Shown one piece after another: positions 32,531 through 44,013 of a stretch of 64,000 nt of DNA. Origin of the DNA: Enoplosus armatus (taxonomy: Eukaryota > Chordata > Actinopteri > Centrarchiformes > Enoplosidae). The translations under genes were made by a program, and so were the position numbers. Position 1 is the first letter of the stretch; each line of letters opens with the position of its first letter. The stretch spans positions 1,185,501 to 1,249,500 of the forward strand of contig NC_092187.1 of NCBI RefSeq assembly GCF_043641665.1, written 5' to 3'. A model generated the notes under the pieces. The model was not told the origin of the DNA. It was given only the letters and a program-made list of their open reading frames with translations, and did not search any database.

Positions 32531-34850
32531 ATTTATGGACCCAGCACAGCGCTGTGAAACGTGCTCTTTTTCAGTTTGTGTCGTTATTGGTAACATCTAC
32601 AGACTACATGTGAGGGACAAAGTTGCTAAGTAACCACCAGCTGGTAAATAAAGGCAAAATAAATGCCAACAGGGTGATCGAGACCCCAGAGTGGAAGCCC
32701 TATTTGATACAAAGTAATGGATATACAGTGTGACTAAATATAGGCACAAATAGTTCCACAAATTCAGACAACGAAACCACATTCAAACATGCTACAATAT
32801 GCAAAAAAAAAAACCTGATGAACATGCCCAGACACACAAACTGTTGCCATGGTTATGGCTCAGGGAGATACTTCCGTGACTTAACCTGATATAGGCCATG
32901 TTGGACTGCACACTTCATACACTTGTTTTACACTAGGTGCACAGCAGATACCTGCGATCGTATCTGTATCGCACAGTCAGAACGAAATAAACTTAAATCA
33001 TTTGCCGACACCGCTGACGGGTTTCTGTATTTGGCGAGCGTTTTGCTATGCAGCATATGTGTCCATGTTGCGTTTCTCTGCAGTGTTTTTTTTTTTTTTT
33101 CAAATACGGTGCATGTGTTATCGAATTGGTGACGTCGTTTTCTTCTTCTGCTTGTGTTTCGTCTATTTGTATATATTTATAAAATAAAACCAAAACTATC
33201 TGCATGGCTAGAAAACTACAAAGTGTAAATGTTTGTATTTGATTTCTGAGAACTCACCCTTTAAAGATATTTCAGCGTTTGTGTTAAAGTCTGTACAAAA
33301 TGACCAGCACCTCAAGGTGAAGTGTTTTTTTTTGTTTTTTTTTACAGCCCTCCCTGGTAATTAAATGGAAGTGGCATGCTTCTTACAGACAGCTTGAGGT
33401 CCACTCAGAATAAGATTGTAAATGTAGAAGAGACACCCTTTTGTCCAGACTGGCATATTTCTCTGTTTGAAACAGAGGCTGGTGTAGTGGTGATGATGGT
33501 GCCACCTCCCGCTGCGGCTAAAACCAGGCTGCCTGCTGGCTTCCTGACAACCCTGACATTACTGTATAATCAGCGCTTACCATCGCTTGCACCAATCAGA
33601 TAGGGAACAACACACGTGCACACAAACGAGGACGCCCCCCCACACCCCCCTCCAGATATAAACTCGTGCATAATTAGTTAATCAACTACAGCGCACGCAC
33701 GCACACGCCATCTACAGCTCGCTCAAACACAAACCAACATACGCAACGTCACGCCGCGTGAGCACAACACAAGCCCAACCTGAGCCAATACATGCCTTAT
33801 CATACGAACAAGACTCCCTTATTCGCCCACTCTCACACACACATATATACACACTCACAGCTCGTGTGTGGGCCATTGTGAGTGACAGTGTGATGTGGCG
33901 GCAGTTATCTGTGTATGCGCGGTCGGTATGCCGTCTTAAAATTCGACCGTGGGCGTCTTACTTGAAGATAAGATATTGAGAGATGTGAAGGCAAGGCTTG
34001 CAGACCAACTTCGGCACGCACATAGTGTGTCAAGATAAATGTGCAGGAGGTGTGTGTGTGTGTGTGTGTAGGGTGGAAAATGCAGGAGGAGACAGAGAGA
34101 GAATCCCATTCCAATTATCTCTCCAGGCCTGTCCCTGTGACAAATGTCAGATAAGACTTTTTCAGTGATAAAACCCACCTGACCCTCAGGACTTTTGACC
34201 CTTCTCAGACTTGGTAGCACTAAGACTCCTGTTACATTGTCTCTGCTGATAGGCCGCTGAGCCCAAAGGGGAAATGGGATTTCTTTTTCAGCTGAATTAA
34301 TTCAATAAAATGAAGCTTCGCTTTTCTTTTTGGATCGCCTTCTCTGTGTTTCTGTATTTGAGGCGGCAGGGTGGTAGTCAGGAGACCGCTGCTGCTGGAA
34401 AACATCCAACTTGTTGAGGCATCACCAAGCAATGCCCGATTTATGCACACGCAAGTTTTCCCCGGGATCTTTCATGCAATTTATGCTCACAGTCTGCATG
34501 AAACTGACATGTGATTCACTGAGGCGTCAGATAGTTATGCAGTAAGTATCCTGGGGGTGCCAGCTACCACATCTTTTCACATTTTAGGACTAAAAGAGAG
34601 ATCAAATGTGCAGTTCATCGGTGGAATTTGTAGTAGATGAAGCCACAGATTGAGTGCGGAAAATAAAAAATAAAAAAACATGCTGAAATCAAATGGTTAA
34701 ATAAGTAAAAACTATCATATATCAGTATCATGGGGCACTGGCATTCGTTACAAACTGTGGTTTTCTAACTCAACTCCAACTGAATTGGTCTGTTTTAGTC
34801 AGTCACTGGTATGTTTGTATTTACAAAGCCATTCTCTTTTATGCTTGAAA
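32531..34850. other. Gene-free stretch
   Basis: No gene. T runs occur at 33090-33103 and 33327-33343. A (GT)n repeat is at 34051-34069. The sequence around 33640-33850 is rich in CAC words. No repeat family was identified. Confidence 0.45.
34051..34069. repeat. (TG)n microsatellite
   Basis: About 19 bp of TG dinucleotides. Confidence 0.9.
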
Positions 34851-35031
34851 TATGGTAAATGGACTTTACTTATATATATATCGCGCTTTTCAACCTCAAC
34901 GGTTCCCAAAGCGCTTTACAGACCAGGTCTCATTCACCCACGCGGCAAAACTTCGACATGTGGACCGCAGGACCCGCTCTACCTCCCGCGCAACAGTGCT
35001 AACCACTGCACCACCATGCCGCCCAATATGG
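34851..35031 (-). repeat. Dispersed repeat, 'taaagcgctttgggaaccgt' family, copy 2
   Basis: The reverse complement reads gggcggcatggtggtgcagt, ggttagcactgttgcgcggg, gtgggtgaatgagacc, gtaaagcgctttgggaacc and aagtccatttaccata. It is the mirror of the copy at 10541-10688 and is more complete on its 5' side. Confidence 0.75.
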
Positions 35032-35622
35032 AAATCACAATTCTGTGATTTGTTGTTCCCAAAGTCTGAACTGGATTTGGCACACTGTAAATTCTAATTA
35101 GTTAGCCTTAAAAAAAAGCACGCAAACCTTAAAAAAAACGAAGTAAAGGTAATTGACTCAAGTAAAGTCGAATAGGTATTGTATGTTGTACTAACAAATG
35201 CTTATTTAGTGTAGTACACAAAACCTACACAAAATCTAGTACTTGATCATTTACTTTAGATGTACTCTTGACTTAGTGTAGACTACTAGGAATTACGCTT
35301 TCAGACAACTAATCATTTCAAGTCAAATATACTGTGTGTGTGTTCCAAACAACACATTTATTTCAGTTAACTAGCTAATGTGACATTTCCTGCAACTTTC
35401 TCAGTTGCATTTACTTGAACAGCAATCTCATTCACTCATTAAAACCATGCAAACCGACGGCCTTAAAAAGATCAAGTAAGCGTTACTCGCGTAACTTGAG
35501 CGCTTCAAACATCCGTTATCCATTAATGAAAAACAGGTTCCATTCTCCTAAAATAATTCCACTTCCACCGTCACACATAATAAATGGACAGGAGATGTTT
35601 CAGTGTTTGTAGTTTAGGTCAT
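35032..35622. repeat. Possible degenerate repeat of gta/aagta words
   Basis: Rich in related words (caagtaaagtcgaatagg, gtactaacaaatgcttattt, gtactcttgacttagtgtag) that resemble a fish repeat family, but no boundaries are visible. Confidence 0.25.
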
Positions 35623-35817
35623 TCATTCATTTCCAACATGGACAGTGAAAGGAGAGCTGCGCTTGGTGTCTCCCTTGTTTATGTTTGTCTGAAAAAGAGA
35701 CGTTTTTAGCTTCTCGTTGTCCAGATCGCCCACGTTTTCTCCTTGTGCGAGGGAGCCACGTAACATCCGGTTGTAAATTCCGTCGCAGAGGACGCCGGTA
35801 TTCCCTGCCAGCCTCAC
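35623..35817 (-). CDS. Short open frame of unknown nature
   Basis: A 64-codon minus-strand frame with balanced composition (contains CDGIYNRMLRGSLAQGENV). It lies in a CpG-containing block different from the AT-rich flanks. No domain is recognised, no splice-site pair is convincing, and the first methionine is arbitrary. It could be a small exon, a decayed gene copy or chance. Confidence 0.12.
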   Translation of the reverse strand: MRLAGNTGVLCDGIYNRMLRGSLAQGENVGDLDNEKLKTSLFQTNINKGDTKRSSPFTVHVGNE

Positions 35818-35870
35818 CTAATTTTACCGTTCTGCTCTCGTTCACTAAAATGATGCAGCATCAGCCTTGA

Positions 35871-37390
35871 TATGTGTTATGGTGCACCAAAAGCATCTAC
35901 ATTTAAAACACAGACCATGTTTATGTTTCTTATCTTGACTATTATAAATATGCGTGGTCTAGTACTTAAAAGAAACTCAGTTTTGAAGATGAAAGGTGTA
36001 TTTCTCTCACTTGTCAGGGGCTAGGTTGGCACCTTTGCACTGAACTCACAGGGTTATAATCGGCATTCATCTCGACTGGGGGTGAAAAACCAGGCGGCCT
36101 CGGAGGACAAGCGTGCGCATTGCTGTCACATCTGGTTTCTAGAAGTGAATAATTAACAAATAAAGTTCAATATTACGCAACATTCAAAAGTAACAGTACA
36201 AATAAGTTTGTATACTGTATATTTCATGGGGCAATCCATTTCAGTTCATCAAATAAAAAATAAAAAAGATGAATGCAATGGATTAAGCCTTTAGCGACTG
36301 TACAACGACAAAGTAATTGAATTGCTCCAAGTTAAGTGTTGCAATGACAAGACAGCCTACAGAGAGAAGTCAAGCATCCACAGACAAAGATGCTGATTCT
36401 GGACTCCAAACAACAGAACCACCAACGGCATTCCTCGACGTCAGTGGATCTGCAGTGGACAGTCAGGCGCTTTAAGTTCCTTAGCGCACACATTAGCAGA
36501 CTCCCTGACATGTTCCGTACGCGCTACTCCCACTGTGCACTTTACTTTTGTGTGCGTTAAATGTCGAATACACATTGCTCTGAAAATGACAGCCCTCGTA
36601 GATAAATGCACTTTGAGAGCATTAAAAGTGAACAAGCCATCTTTGTGAAGACATGGTATTGGCTGTTTGCCGAGTGAGGCTTCCATGTTTTAGGCGATAT
36701 TGTCCTCTTTTGTCTGCAGAAAAAGATACACTGCTTTCAGGTCCACTGCATCTGCAATAAATTATATTAAGTGGAGATTTTAAGTGGGGATAGTCTGTTG
36801 CATAGTGAACACTTTGTCAAATTTTTTTCTAGTAAAAGGGCGGGTGTGGGTGGGGGCTCGCGTTGATGAAGCAGCGGTCAGTGAAGAGCCCTCAGGCAGT
36901 TGCCTTGAGCACTTCTTCTGAAGAGGACAACAAATTTTTTTTAGTTAAAAGGAAGTTCCACTTATTATTAGGGTGATTAGTAGATTAGAGACACATTCAG
37001 GAAAATACTTGCTTTTGATGTGAATGCAAATGCATTTATATAAATGTCTATTTGAGGCCTCAGTCGTCAAAACAATTCAAACGCAGCATTTCCTCTGCAT
37101 TCATGCAGCGGTAGTGTGCCAACTCAAATTAGGCTAAACATTTAATTTAGTTTAACCAAACTGAAAAAGGTGTAGTCATGTAATGACTAAATTGTGATAG
37201 CAACACATTTTTGACACTCACCCATTCTTGAAAATTGGGACAAAACCTTATTTTGAGGGGGGTTTGATTTTTACTCTTCAATTATGCTAAGAAAATATAT
37301 TTTAAACGATGAAAGTCTTGGCTATTAAACCTCGTCATTGGCCAACCTCCCAGTGATTTTATTTTTTCTTAAATAGCATTTTTTGCAGCT
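35871..37390. other. Gene-free AT-rich stretch
   Basis: No repeat or gene recognised. The open frame at 36441-36686 (minus) shows no domain. 37020-37130 has an octamer-like word (gcaaatgcatttatataaat) and may be regulatory. Confidence 0.4.
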
Positions 37391-37688
37391 GAGGACTTGA
37401 ACTTTGTCAACTCCATCAGGCAGACAAAAAGTCATAGTGTCATAATATAAAACATGAAGGAAATGTTTAATTATTTCTGTTGTATTAAATAAAAGATTAT
37501 TTAATTAGCAGTATAATCTTTTTATTCAAGAAATAAATACCATTATAATGTTGCCCACCGACAATTTCTGTTGATGATGTTATTTGTCTGTAATAAACAA
37601 CATATAATATCATTTATAACACAAACAACACACATTAGGTGCACCATAGAAACTTATTATTGACCTAAACTAATTTTATAAATTATGA

Positions 37689-37728
<40 letters not shown>

Positions 37729-38480
37729 TGAATGTAGCAGAAAAAATCTGTCTGACAGAGGTGACTTCTCTATGACGGAGTTGACGTCATATAAAACACA
37801 AAATAGCACACAAACAAACAAAAAACCTGGAAGCACACAGAAAGCCATTTCAAACAGTCTCTTTTAGATTGTTCCAGATTTGATGGTTTGTGGAGAGTTC
37901 ATGACACATGTGGATGCATGCTTTTTTTAAAAGACCTTTCCCGGCCCTCTCTTCTGCAGGGGACTGCCGGCTGACACCTGGCTCATCAAGGCCCTCATCT
38001 AATGGACTACCTGGTGGTGGTGTTTGCTATCTGCAGACTGCGAACGTCTTCCTACTTGTTTTATTTTCCCTCCCACAAGCCCTTTTCTCCTTCTTCATTG
38101 GTACCTGAAACACTCTGAAGTAAATAGTCTTCTTAGTCATCGATATGCATCCATTTAAACACTTGATTAATGTAGTGATGATATTTAAATGACTTAATTG
38201 AAAATAAAGCACTAATTTCCAACACATTATTCAAGTATTAAAGATAAAAGAGAGTTATGTCACCTCCGTCAGCATCGACGTCAACTCCATAAGATGGAAT
38301 ATCTGACAGAGTTGACAAAATGTTATAGTTTTTCATTTCACAGCATAGTCGTAGTGAGTAGCCATTTTATTTTTTCAAAGTTTCTAAGGGTTCTTTTCAT
38401 GCTCATCAAAATACACATTTTTAAACCATAATTCTAATTTAGTTTTGATTTAGAAGGGCAACAGAGTTGACCTGTTATGG
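37391..38480. mobile_element. Region with a recurring GAGTTGAC motif, possibly one DNA transposon
   Basis: The core gagttgac occurs at least five times in both orientations: ctttgtcaactccatcagg (37402-37420, inverted), tgacggagttgacgtcat (37773-37790), cgacgtcaactccat (38276-38290, inverted), ctgacagagttgacaaaat (38303-38321) and caacagagttgacctg (38459-38474). A related gtgac/gtcacc word recurs at 37751-37764 and 38260-38270. An (AT)n repeat lies in the middle. Repeated short words in opposite orientation are typical of subterminal regions of DNA transposons, but no ends or transposase were found. Confidence 0.35.
37691..37722. repeat. (AT)n microsatellite
   Basis: About 32 bp of uninterrupted AT dinucleotides. 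Confidence 0.95.
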
Positions 38481-38892
38481 TTGAGACACACCTGATAGCA
38501 ATATTATTTGATGAATTTATGAGCTAGCCAAACTGTTTTCATCAAGAAACTGTAGGCTACTTTGTTTCTCCAGGTTGTCTAGGCTACCATCGGATATTTT
38601 CTCTTTGAAATGCTGTTTGGCAGGAAACCAGAGTTTTTTTTGGACTTAGACTTGAAAGGCTCACAGCGGGGACTCTCTCCCATAGACTCTTAATTTATAC
38701 CCATAATCTTTTTGCTTCCAAACTGATTTGACAGGAGCTCTCCGGGCTGTTTCGGACCTCCTGGTGTGTACATCCACCAGGGTTGACTGGACGGATGTGA
38801 TTTGGTGAGGTGAGGTGTGTTGGTTTTGCCATCACAGCTGGCTCAATTGCAATGAGTCAGCGGTTTCTAAAGATGTACTCTCACTCCTGCAG

Positions 38893-39049
38893 AGCGGCTG
38901 GGACAGAGGCATATTCACACAACTACACGAAACAGTTGGCGTTTCACGAACGCCGCCATGTACTGTGCTTTAAATGCTCAGTCGTACTTTCAAACCTGTC
39001 ATCAAGCTGCCTAATATGCGGCAAGTCGTTGATCCCTCTCAACTATCAG
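38893..39049 (+). CDS. Candidate exon with a four-cysteine (CxxC-x10-CxxC) motif
   Basis: The 157 bp block is preceded by a pyrimidine-rich acceptor (ctctcactcctgcag, ending 38892) and followed by a donor (cag|gtaact at 39049/39050). It reads through in one frame without a stop (one base plus 52 codons). The product contains ERRHVLCFKCSVVLSN followed by SSSCLICGKSLIP, i.e. CFKC and CLIC with ten residues between them, which could bind one zinc ion as a ribbon or knuckle. I do not recognise the protein, and no neighbouring exon was found within the window. The splice-site match and the motif could both be chance in 64 kb of noncoding DNA, so this is a hypothesis. Confidence 0.2.
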
Positions 39050-40229
39050 GTAACTCCTGTCCCATCTCTACCGCTCCGTCTGCTTCAGATATCTTATCAT
39101 TGGTGCCACTTTCTATATCATGTGTCAAACTTTGCTTGCATTGAGCTTAACTCCACACGTCTGTAAAACACTGGTTGTCTGGCTCGGCTGCAGGGGTGAG
39201 AATGGCCTATTTTTTGGCAGTTTGGCAGTAGATACTGCAGTGATGATGTTTCCACCTCCTTATCCCTTCGTGTTTCTTTCTTCTTTTTCTCTTTTACGTG
39301 ACTCTTCTATCTGTGGCCTGATACTGATACATATAATATATTACCACTGAGATGAACAGACGCAGGAGGAGAAGGTAATAATAAAATGCTGTTCATAAAA
39401 AATTGCAAAACACTCATTGGAAGCAGTTAACAGGATTTGAGTGTTTAAGACCTGTTATAGACGTACGTATAAAAGTCTCTTGGGCCTCAAGGCGATTAGA
39501 TCTTTTTCCTGTTTCTCCTAAAGGAGGGTATTTAAAAAAGGTACCCTGCGGAGTTTTTGACTGCTGGTAGTGCTATGGAGCCGCGTTTCTATGAACCGGC
39601 ATGGGAAAACAAAAAAGGCAGTGATAAGACTGAATGCATATTTGTGAAATTGAATCAATACTGCATACCGTACTAAACCTTTACATTTATAAACCTTTAT
39701 AAAACCTGACTTTATAGCATTTAGCTATTTTACTATGAGAATCATCTATCTGAATTCCCCTCTTTGAAATGAAATGTTTTTTTAGGGTTTGGACCAAAAA
39801 AAGTCAAGTGAAGTCTCTATAGCAGGAGAGACTAATTGGATTGGTGAAGTACAGACGCGAAAAGTCAAACTCGACCAAAAGATCAATCTCACCTCTGACC
39901 TACATCGGTCATCATTCATGTTTTGTTTTTTTTTATCTGAATTTAAAAAAGTGTATATCTACAGAAAATGTCAAACTGAGAAATGACATACCACATAAAA
40001 TCACACAGATTGAAAGTCAAATATTTGATACTGTATTTAAGTCAAGTAGTAACGATTACGGCCTTTCTTCTGAAGAGGGTGCCAGTGTTATTTGTGACTC
40101 CTACATGCACAGACGCTCCTGCTGCAGCATTCAATTCATTCCACTGCTGGTTTTCAAAAAAGTGGCCTTTGCAAATGTTGTTATGATAGAAGGAAACGGC
40201 TTCAACATGTTTGTAAGGTCTCAGGGATT
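39050..40229. other. Gene-free stretch
   Basis: No further exon or repeat recognised. A long plus-strand open frame (39841-40284) runs into a CA repeat and has no domain. Confidence 0.4.
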
Positions 40230-40253
40230 CACACACACACACACACACACACA
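40230..40253. repeat. (CA)n microsatellite
   Basis: About 24 bp of CA dinucleotides. Confidence 0.95.
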
Positions 40254-40534
40254 CTGGATCTTTGGAGAGAAACGCAGAATGTAAACATAATTGAGTCTGC
40301 ACCTGCAGGACTTCCTTCCGCACCCCCCTGCTACCACGGCCCATTGCGCCATGTACCTGTCAGCCTGCAATCCACCATAACCGCCACGTATCAACAAATG
40401 ACTTCTGAGTCCATATTGAAGAGCTCTATAAAAAAAAAAGGTGACTTAAGGGTCGATCCACCCCATATAGACCTCTAATTTTTTTTTGTGTGTGTACATT
40501 TTACACATATTTAATTCAGTTTTACAACCTACAA

Positions 40535-40554
40535 ACACACACACACACACACAC
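40535..40554. repeat. (CA)n microsatellite
   Basis: About 20 bp of CA dinucleotides. Confidence 0.9.
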
Positions 40555-40829
40555 ATAGACATGCAACATGCATGAATAAGGCCAGCCACACTGCAGAGAA
40601 AACTTGTCACAGGTGCTTGTATCATTCTGTCCCAAAGCACGAGACCGTAGGTGAGGTGATTGGGATTCAGATGGACCAAGTTCGCGATGCCTACAATACC
40701 GCAGCTGATGCACCTATAGACGGCCAATCTCACAATCCTTTTTACCCTCACTTGTGAATAACTAAACTCCTCTACTTAGGTCAGCCTCGCTTGGTGGCTT
40801 CATGTCACTTCGAAGTTTGATGCATGATG

Positions 40830-40852
40830 CACACACACACACACACACACAC
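40830..40852. repeat. (CA)n microsatellite
   Basis: About 23 bp of CA dinucleotides. Confidence 0.95.
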
Positions 40853-41014
40853 CCAAGCATCCAGCCGCAGGACCCTTTTTAAAGTAGGACAGGAGAGCAC
40901 GTATCATATTATGCATGCAGTTCCCAGACCCCGGCAATTGTGTACGGAGCACCCATGGGACCCTATTACCAGTGACACCACCAGACTCCAAAACCCTACA
41001 GCAACACACAGTGA

Positions 41015-41250
41015 CAAAGAGAGAGAGAGAGAGAGAGCATTGCAGAAAGAGACGATACAAAGATGGAAAATGCAAAGTAGAAAGGAAGAGGAAGTAAGGA
41101 AAATGAGCGCAAAAGGGTAGAAAAAGAGGGTGATAAAAAAAACAGAGGGAAAGTAAAAGAAGCTGGTGGAGGACTCGTGGAGGCACAGAAAAAGGGACAC
41201 AGCAGAGAGACAGTGAGGGCAATGGAAGGAGGTCAGAAAAAGAAAAGGAC
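41015..41250. repeat. Purine-rich tract with (GA)n core
   Basis: A (GA)n repeat at 41018-41037 opens a 235 bp stretch dominated by A and G on the plus strand. It can be prone to triplex formation. The minus strand gives misleading long Ser/Leu/Phe-rich open frames. Confidence 0.85.
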
Positions 41251-41307
41251 ATAGATTGTTGATGAAAAACATTTCTTTTGCTGAGGAATTATTTCAGAGG
41301 TTACAGT

Positions 41308-41520
41308 TTAGGGGAAATTACTTGAATTCTCCTTTAAAGCTCCTGAAATGTCGCCGTATTCCTTCAGCGTGGAGCAAATTGCAGCGTAAAAACTAGTCTT
41401 TTCGTCTTTTCTTAGCTTTTCTAAAGCCATCTCCGTGTCATCAAAAGGATAGCCGAGACCTCTTGCGTGCTTTAATTGATGATAATTCTGATATTTTCTG
41501 CTATTCCTCCTAATTTCCAC
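41308..41520 (-). other. Short open frame or conserved noncoding block
   Basis: A 70-codon minus-strand frame of ordinary composition (LKHARGLGYPFDDTEMALEK and onward) ends at a stop near 41308. Directly beside it at 41536-41548 lies ctgtaattacag, a perfect palindrome with a paired homeobox core. No domain is recognised. A conserved enhancer would look much the same, and I cannot tell them apart. Confidence 0.15.
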
Positions 41521-41929
41521 ACAGATCAGCGCGCTGTAATTACAGTATTTCTTCCCATTCCTTTGAATGTCCTATAATTGGCTTTTTGACACACAGAAGC
41601 GTGCGCGCGTGGGGGTATATATGTGTGTTTCTTACCCGGTGTATAATTGCATTCGCTTTCACTTCTGTAGCTGTGCGTGTCCTTAGGTCCTGGCTGAACA
41701 TGTCATTAAGCATCTGTCTAGGTCTGACTGTGTGTTTTTATGCAAGTAGGAAAGAGTGCGAGTGCTCTTTTGTGCTGCAGCAGTAGTTTTTTCTTTCCTC
41801 CACAGTTGTTGAAACTGTCATTACTGTGACAGATGAGCCGGAGCTTGTCGTAGTTTTTCCTCTTCCCTCAACAGGCAGATGTCTCCTCTTGATCTCCGTC
41901 TGTTGCCTTTTGTCTTGCTGCGCAAAGCG

Positions 41930-42180
41930 TTTGGCGGGATATTTTCCGAGTCAATTAGCTAACGAGCAGCTAACGAGGAGATAAGGCCAATTAAGATAAT
42001 AGTGATTGTGATGATGGTAATTATGACAATGAGACTGGTGAGCCACCAGGTCAGCTTCAGGAAGAGGCAAAGTAGGCATGGATGAGAAGCAGAAAAAAAA
42101 AGAGAAACGCCACCTCCTCTCGTAGAAAGAACGCATAATTGCAATAGCATGCAATTAAGAAGAGAAGTCTAACATCTTTT
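41930..42180. promoter_or_regulatory. Possible homeobox/GATA-site-rich regulatory stretch
   Basis: Has a dense set of homeobox and GATA words: gagtcaattagctaacgag, gagataaggccaattaagat, gatggtaattatgac, gcaatagcatgcaattaag. It is free of recognisable repeats. Inference only. Confidence 0.2.
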
Positions 42181-43534
42181 TAGCGTTTGAAGAGCTTATG
42201 CTGTTCGCTAATGCATCCACTTTCATGAGAAAGAGCCACGTGTGTTTCCCACATGGTGACGGATTGCAGGCTGCGGAAAACAAAGCTGAGCAATTGGCCA
42301 GAAAAAGTGTGCAAACAAAATACATGTGGTTTGAAGCTAATCGGGCGCATGATCGTTCGTCAAGTCATTTCGATGGAAAAAAGAAGTTTGTCAGAGACAC
42401 AGACTTTGCTGTGACTGACAGCAGTGGTACATGCATCAGTCTGGTTTTAAGAACTTGTAATGGTGACGGAGTCTCGTAACCCATTGGCTATCATGTGACG
42501 ATGATTCAGCCTCTGGGGCAACTTCCCATGTTTCTGGGCTTCCGGTGTAGCCAGCAGATATCCTGATGCGCGCCAGTCATTGTTTACGGCCCAATAAGCA
42601 ATCTCTCAACCCATCATCTATTGTCTGACGACGATTTGAATGCTTTTTAAAAAAATTGTTTTTAAAAAAAAGCTAATCTCTAGGGCTCCGAGATTGATTC
42701 AAAGCTAGCCGATGGGTTCTGAGATTGCATTTCAGCCAATGCGTTCCGCCTCTTTCACTCTCCACTCGGACTGTTTACCTGCATGCAACCAAAGCCTGCT
42801 CAAACGTGATTGCTCAATACTACAAATGGACTACAAACAAACCACAAACGGAAGCCGGAACGCTTCCGATACCAAAATCTTGTCCCTTGCCTACAGATCT
42901 GCTCTCCCAGGAGGGTAACAAATGTGAAATGATCATTTATTTCCTTCAAACACATACACAAACAACCATATAAAAGAGTTCCAACAGAAAATAGAAAACC
43001 TGTCTGTGAGATGGCCACATTCAAATAGTGAAAGCTTATTTAAACAACATATTCAGTACAAAAAAAAGTGTTTTATTATCTGGCTCCAACTCCACTGCTT
43101 TGAGCGCAGACTAACACACACACACACACACATACAGATCTGTTATGCCATAACCTCCCCTCTAACCCCTCTCAGCTACACAAAGACACAGTAAGTGTCT
43201 CAGGTTAGAAATTGGATATGTCAAACGCTCACTCTAGCGTGAAATACATAATAGTGAGAAATCTTCCTCTTTGCTTTTTGTCTTATTTCTTCCCTGTTAC
43301 TTTTTTTTATTTTTTTTATTTCCCCACACCTTCTCTTCTCAATTTGATACAGCCAACTCCCTGACTGCAGTCCTTCTCACCCCTTTGGCCTCATCAAGCT
43401 GTGATCCGCCACTTCTTTCACAACCAACCAATCGGTGAATGAACAGTTGTTGTTTTTTTCAGTCAGTTACTGGTTTCCTTAAAAGTGGCTTTTACTTCTG
43501 AAAGGTGTCATTACCCTTAGCTTTTGCCATCAGT
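42181..43534. other. Gene-free stretch
   Basis: Frames are short and accidental. A (CA)n repeat sits at 43114-43132 and a T-rich block at 43300-43321. No element recognised. Confidence 0.45.
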
Positions 43535-44013
43535 CTAAATGCTTGGTACTTGCCAGTTAAATGGAGGATAAGAATAGTAAATTGCAGATTGCAAGGTGTT
43601 AATTTGCCAGGTAATTATAGCTGTAATTACTAGTAGCAGGTAAATCATTAGCAATCTTAGCTCTGAGATTCCTGCGCAGCCTGAAGGTTTAAGATGGTGA
43701 ACAGGGACAGTGGAAAGGCTGGTTTCCACTGTCTGGTTGCTAGTAGGCCGAGGCAAAGCAGGCCGGGGTGAAGCAGGCGGAGGTGTGGGCTGGAGATCAG
43801 GGGTGTCGAGGAAGTCCTTGGCCCATTTAGGTGACGAACTCCTCAGCCAAGGCTTAGAGGACACTTCCCTGCGTGCCATAGTCAGCGCTGCTGGTTTGTA
43901 ATCATCACAACTGGTGGTTTTTCCCCTCCACTCAGTCCGAAGGCACGGCAGAGTATAGGCCAAATCATCAAGTTCATCCTCAAATAAACCGTCTACCGGG
44001 GGCCAGTTCGTAC
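43535..44013 (-). pseudogene. Internal region of an LTR retrotransposon, gag-like open frame
   Basis: Directly inside the LTR on the minus strand, the sequence gtacgaactggccc follows the LTR end, which is the usual place of a primer-binding site. An open frame then runs for about 160 codons. It has an acidic start (FEDELDDLAYTL), a basic middle and a proline-rich part (LQPTPPPASPRPALPRPTSN), then degenerates into hydrophobic text after about 43680. No zinc knuckle, protease or reverse transcriptase is present. Position, not similarity, is why I call it gag-like; it could also be a leader-region open frame. The rest of the element and the second LTR are missing. Confidence 0.35.

Noticed and set aside
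37402..38474. Regularly repeated motif considered as a CRISPR-like array
   Set aside because: Unit spacing is irregular, both orientations occur, the units are too short, and the sequence is vertebrate-like.
40800..41272. Long minus-strand Ser/Leu/Phe-rich frames resembling membrane segments
   Set aside because: They are the complement of a purine-rich (GA)n tract, so the hydrophobic composition is a low-complexity artefact.
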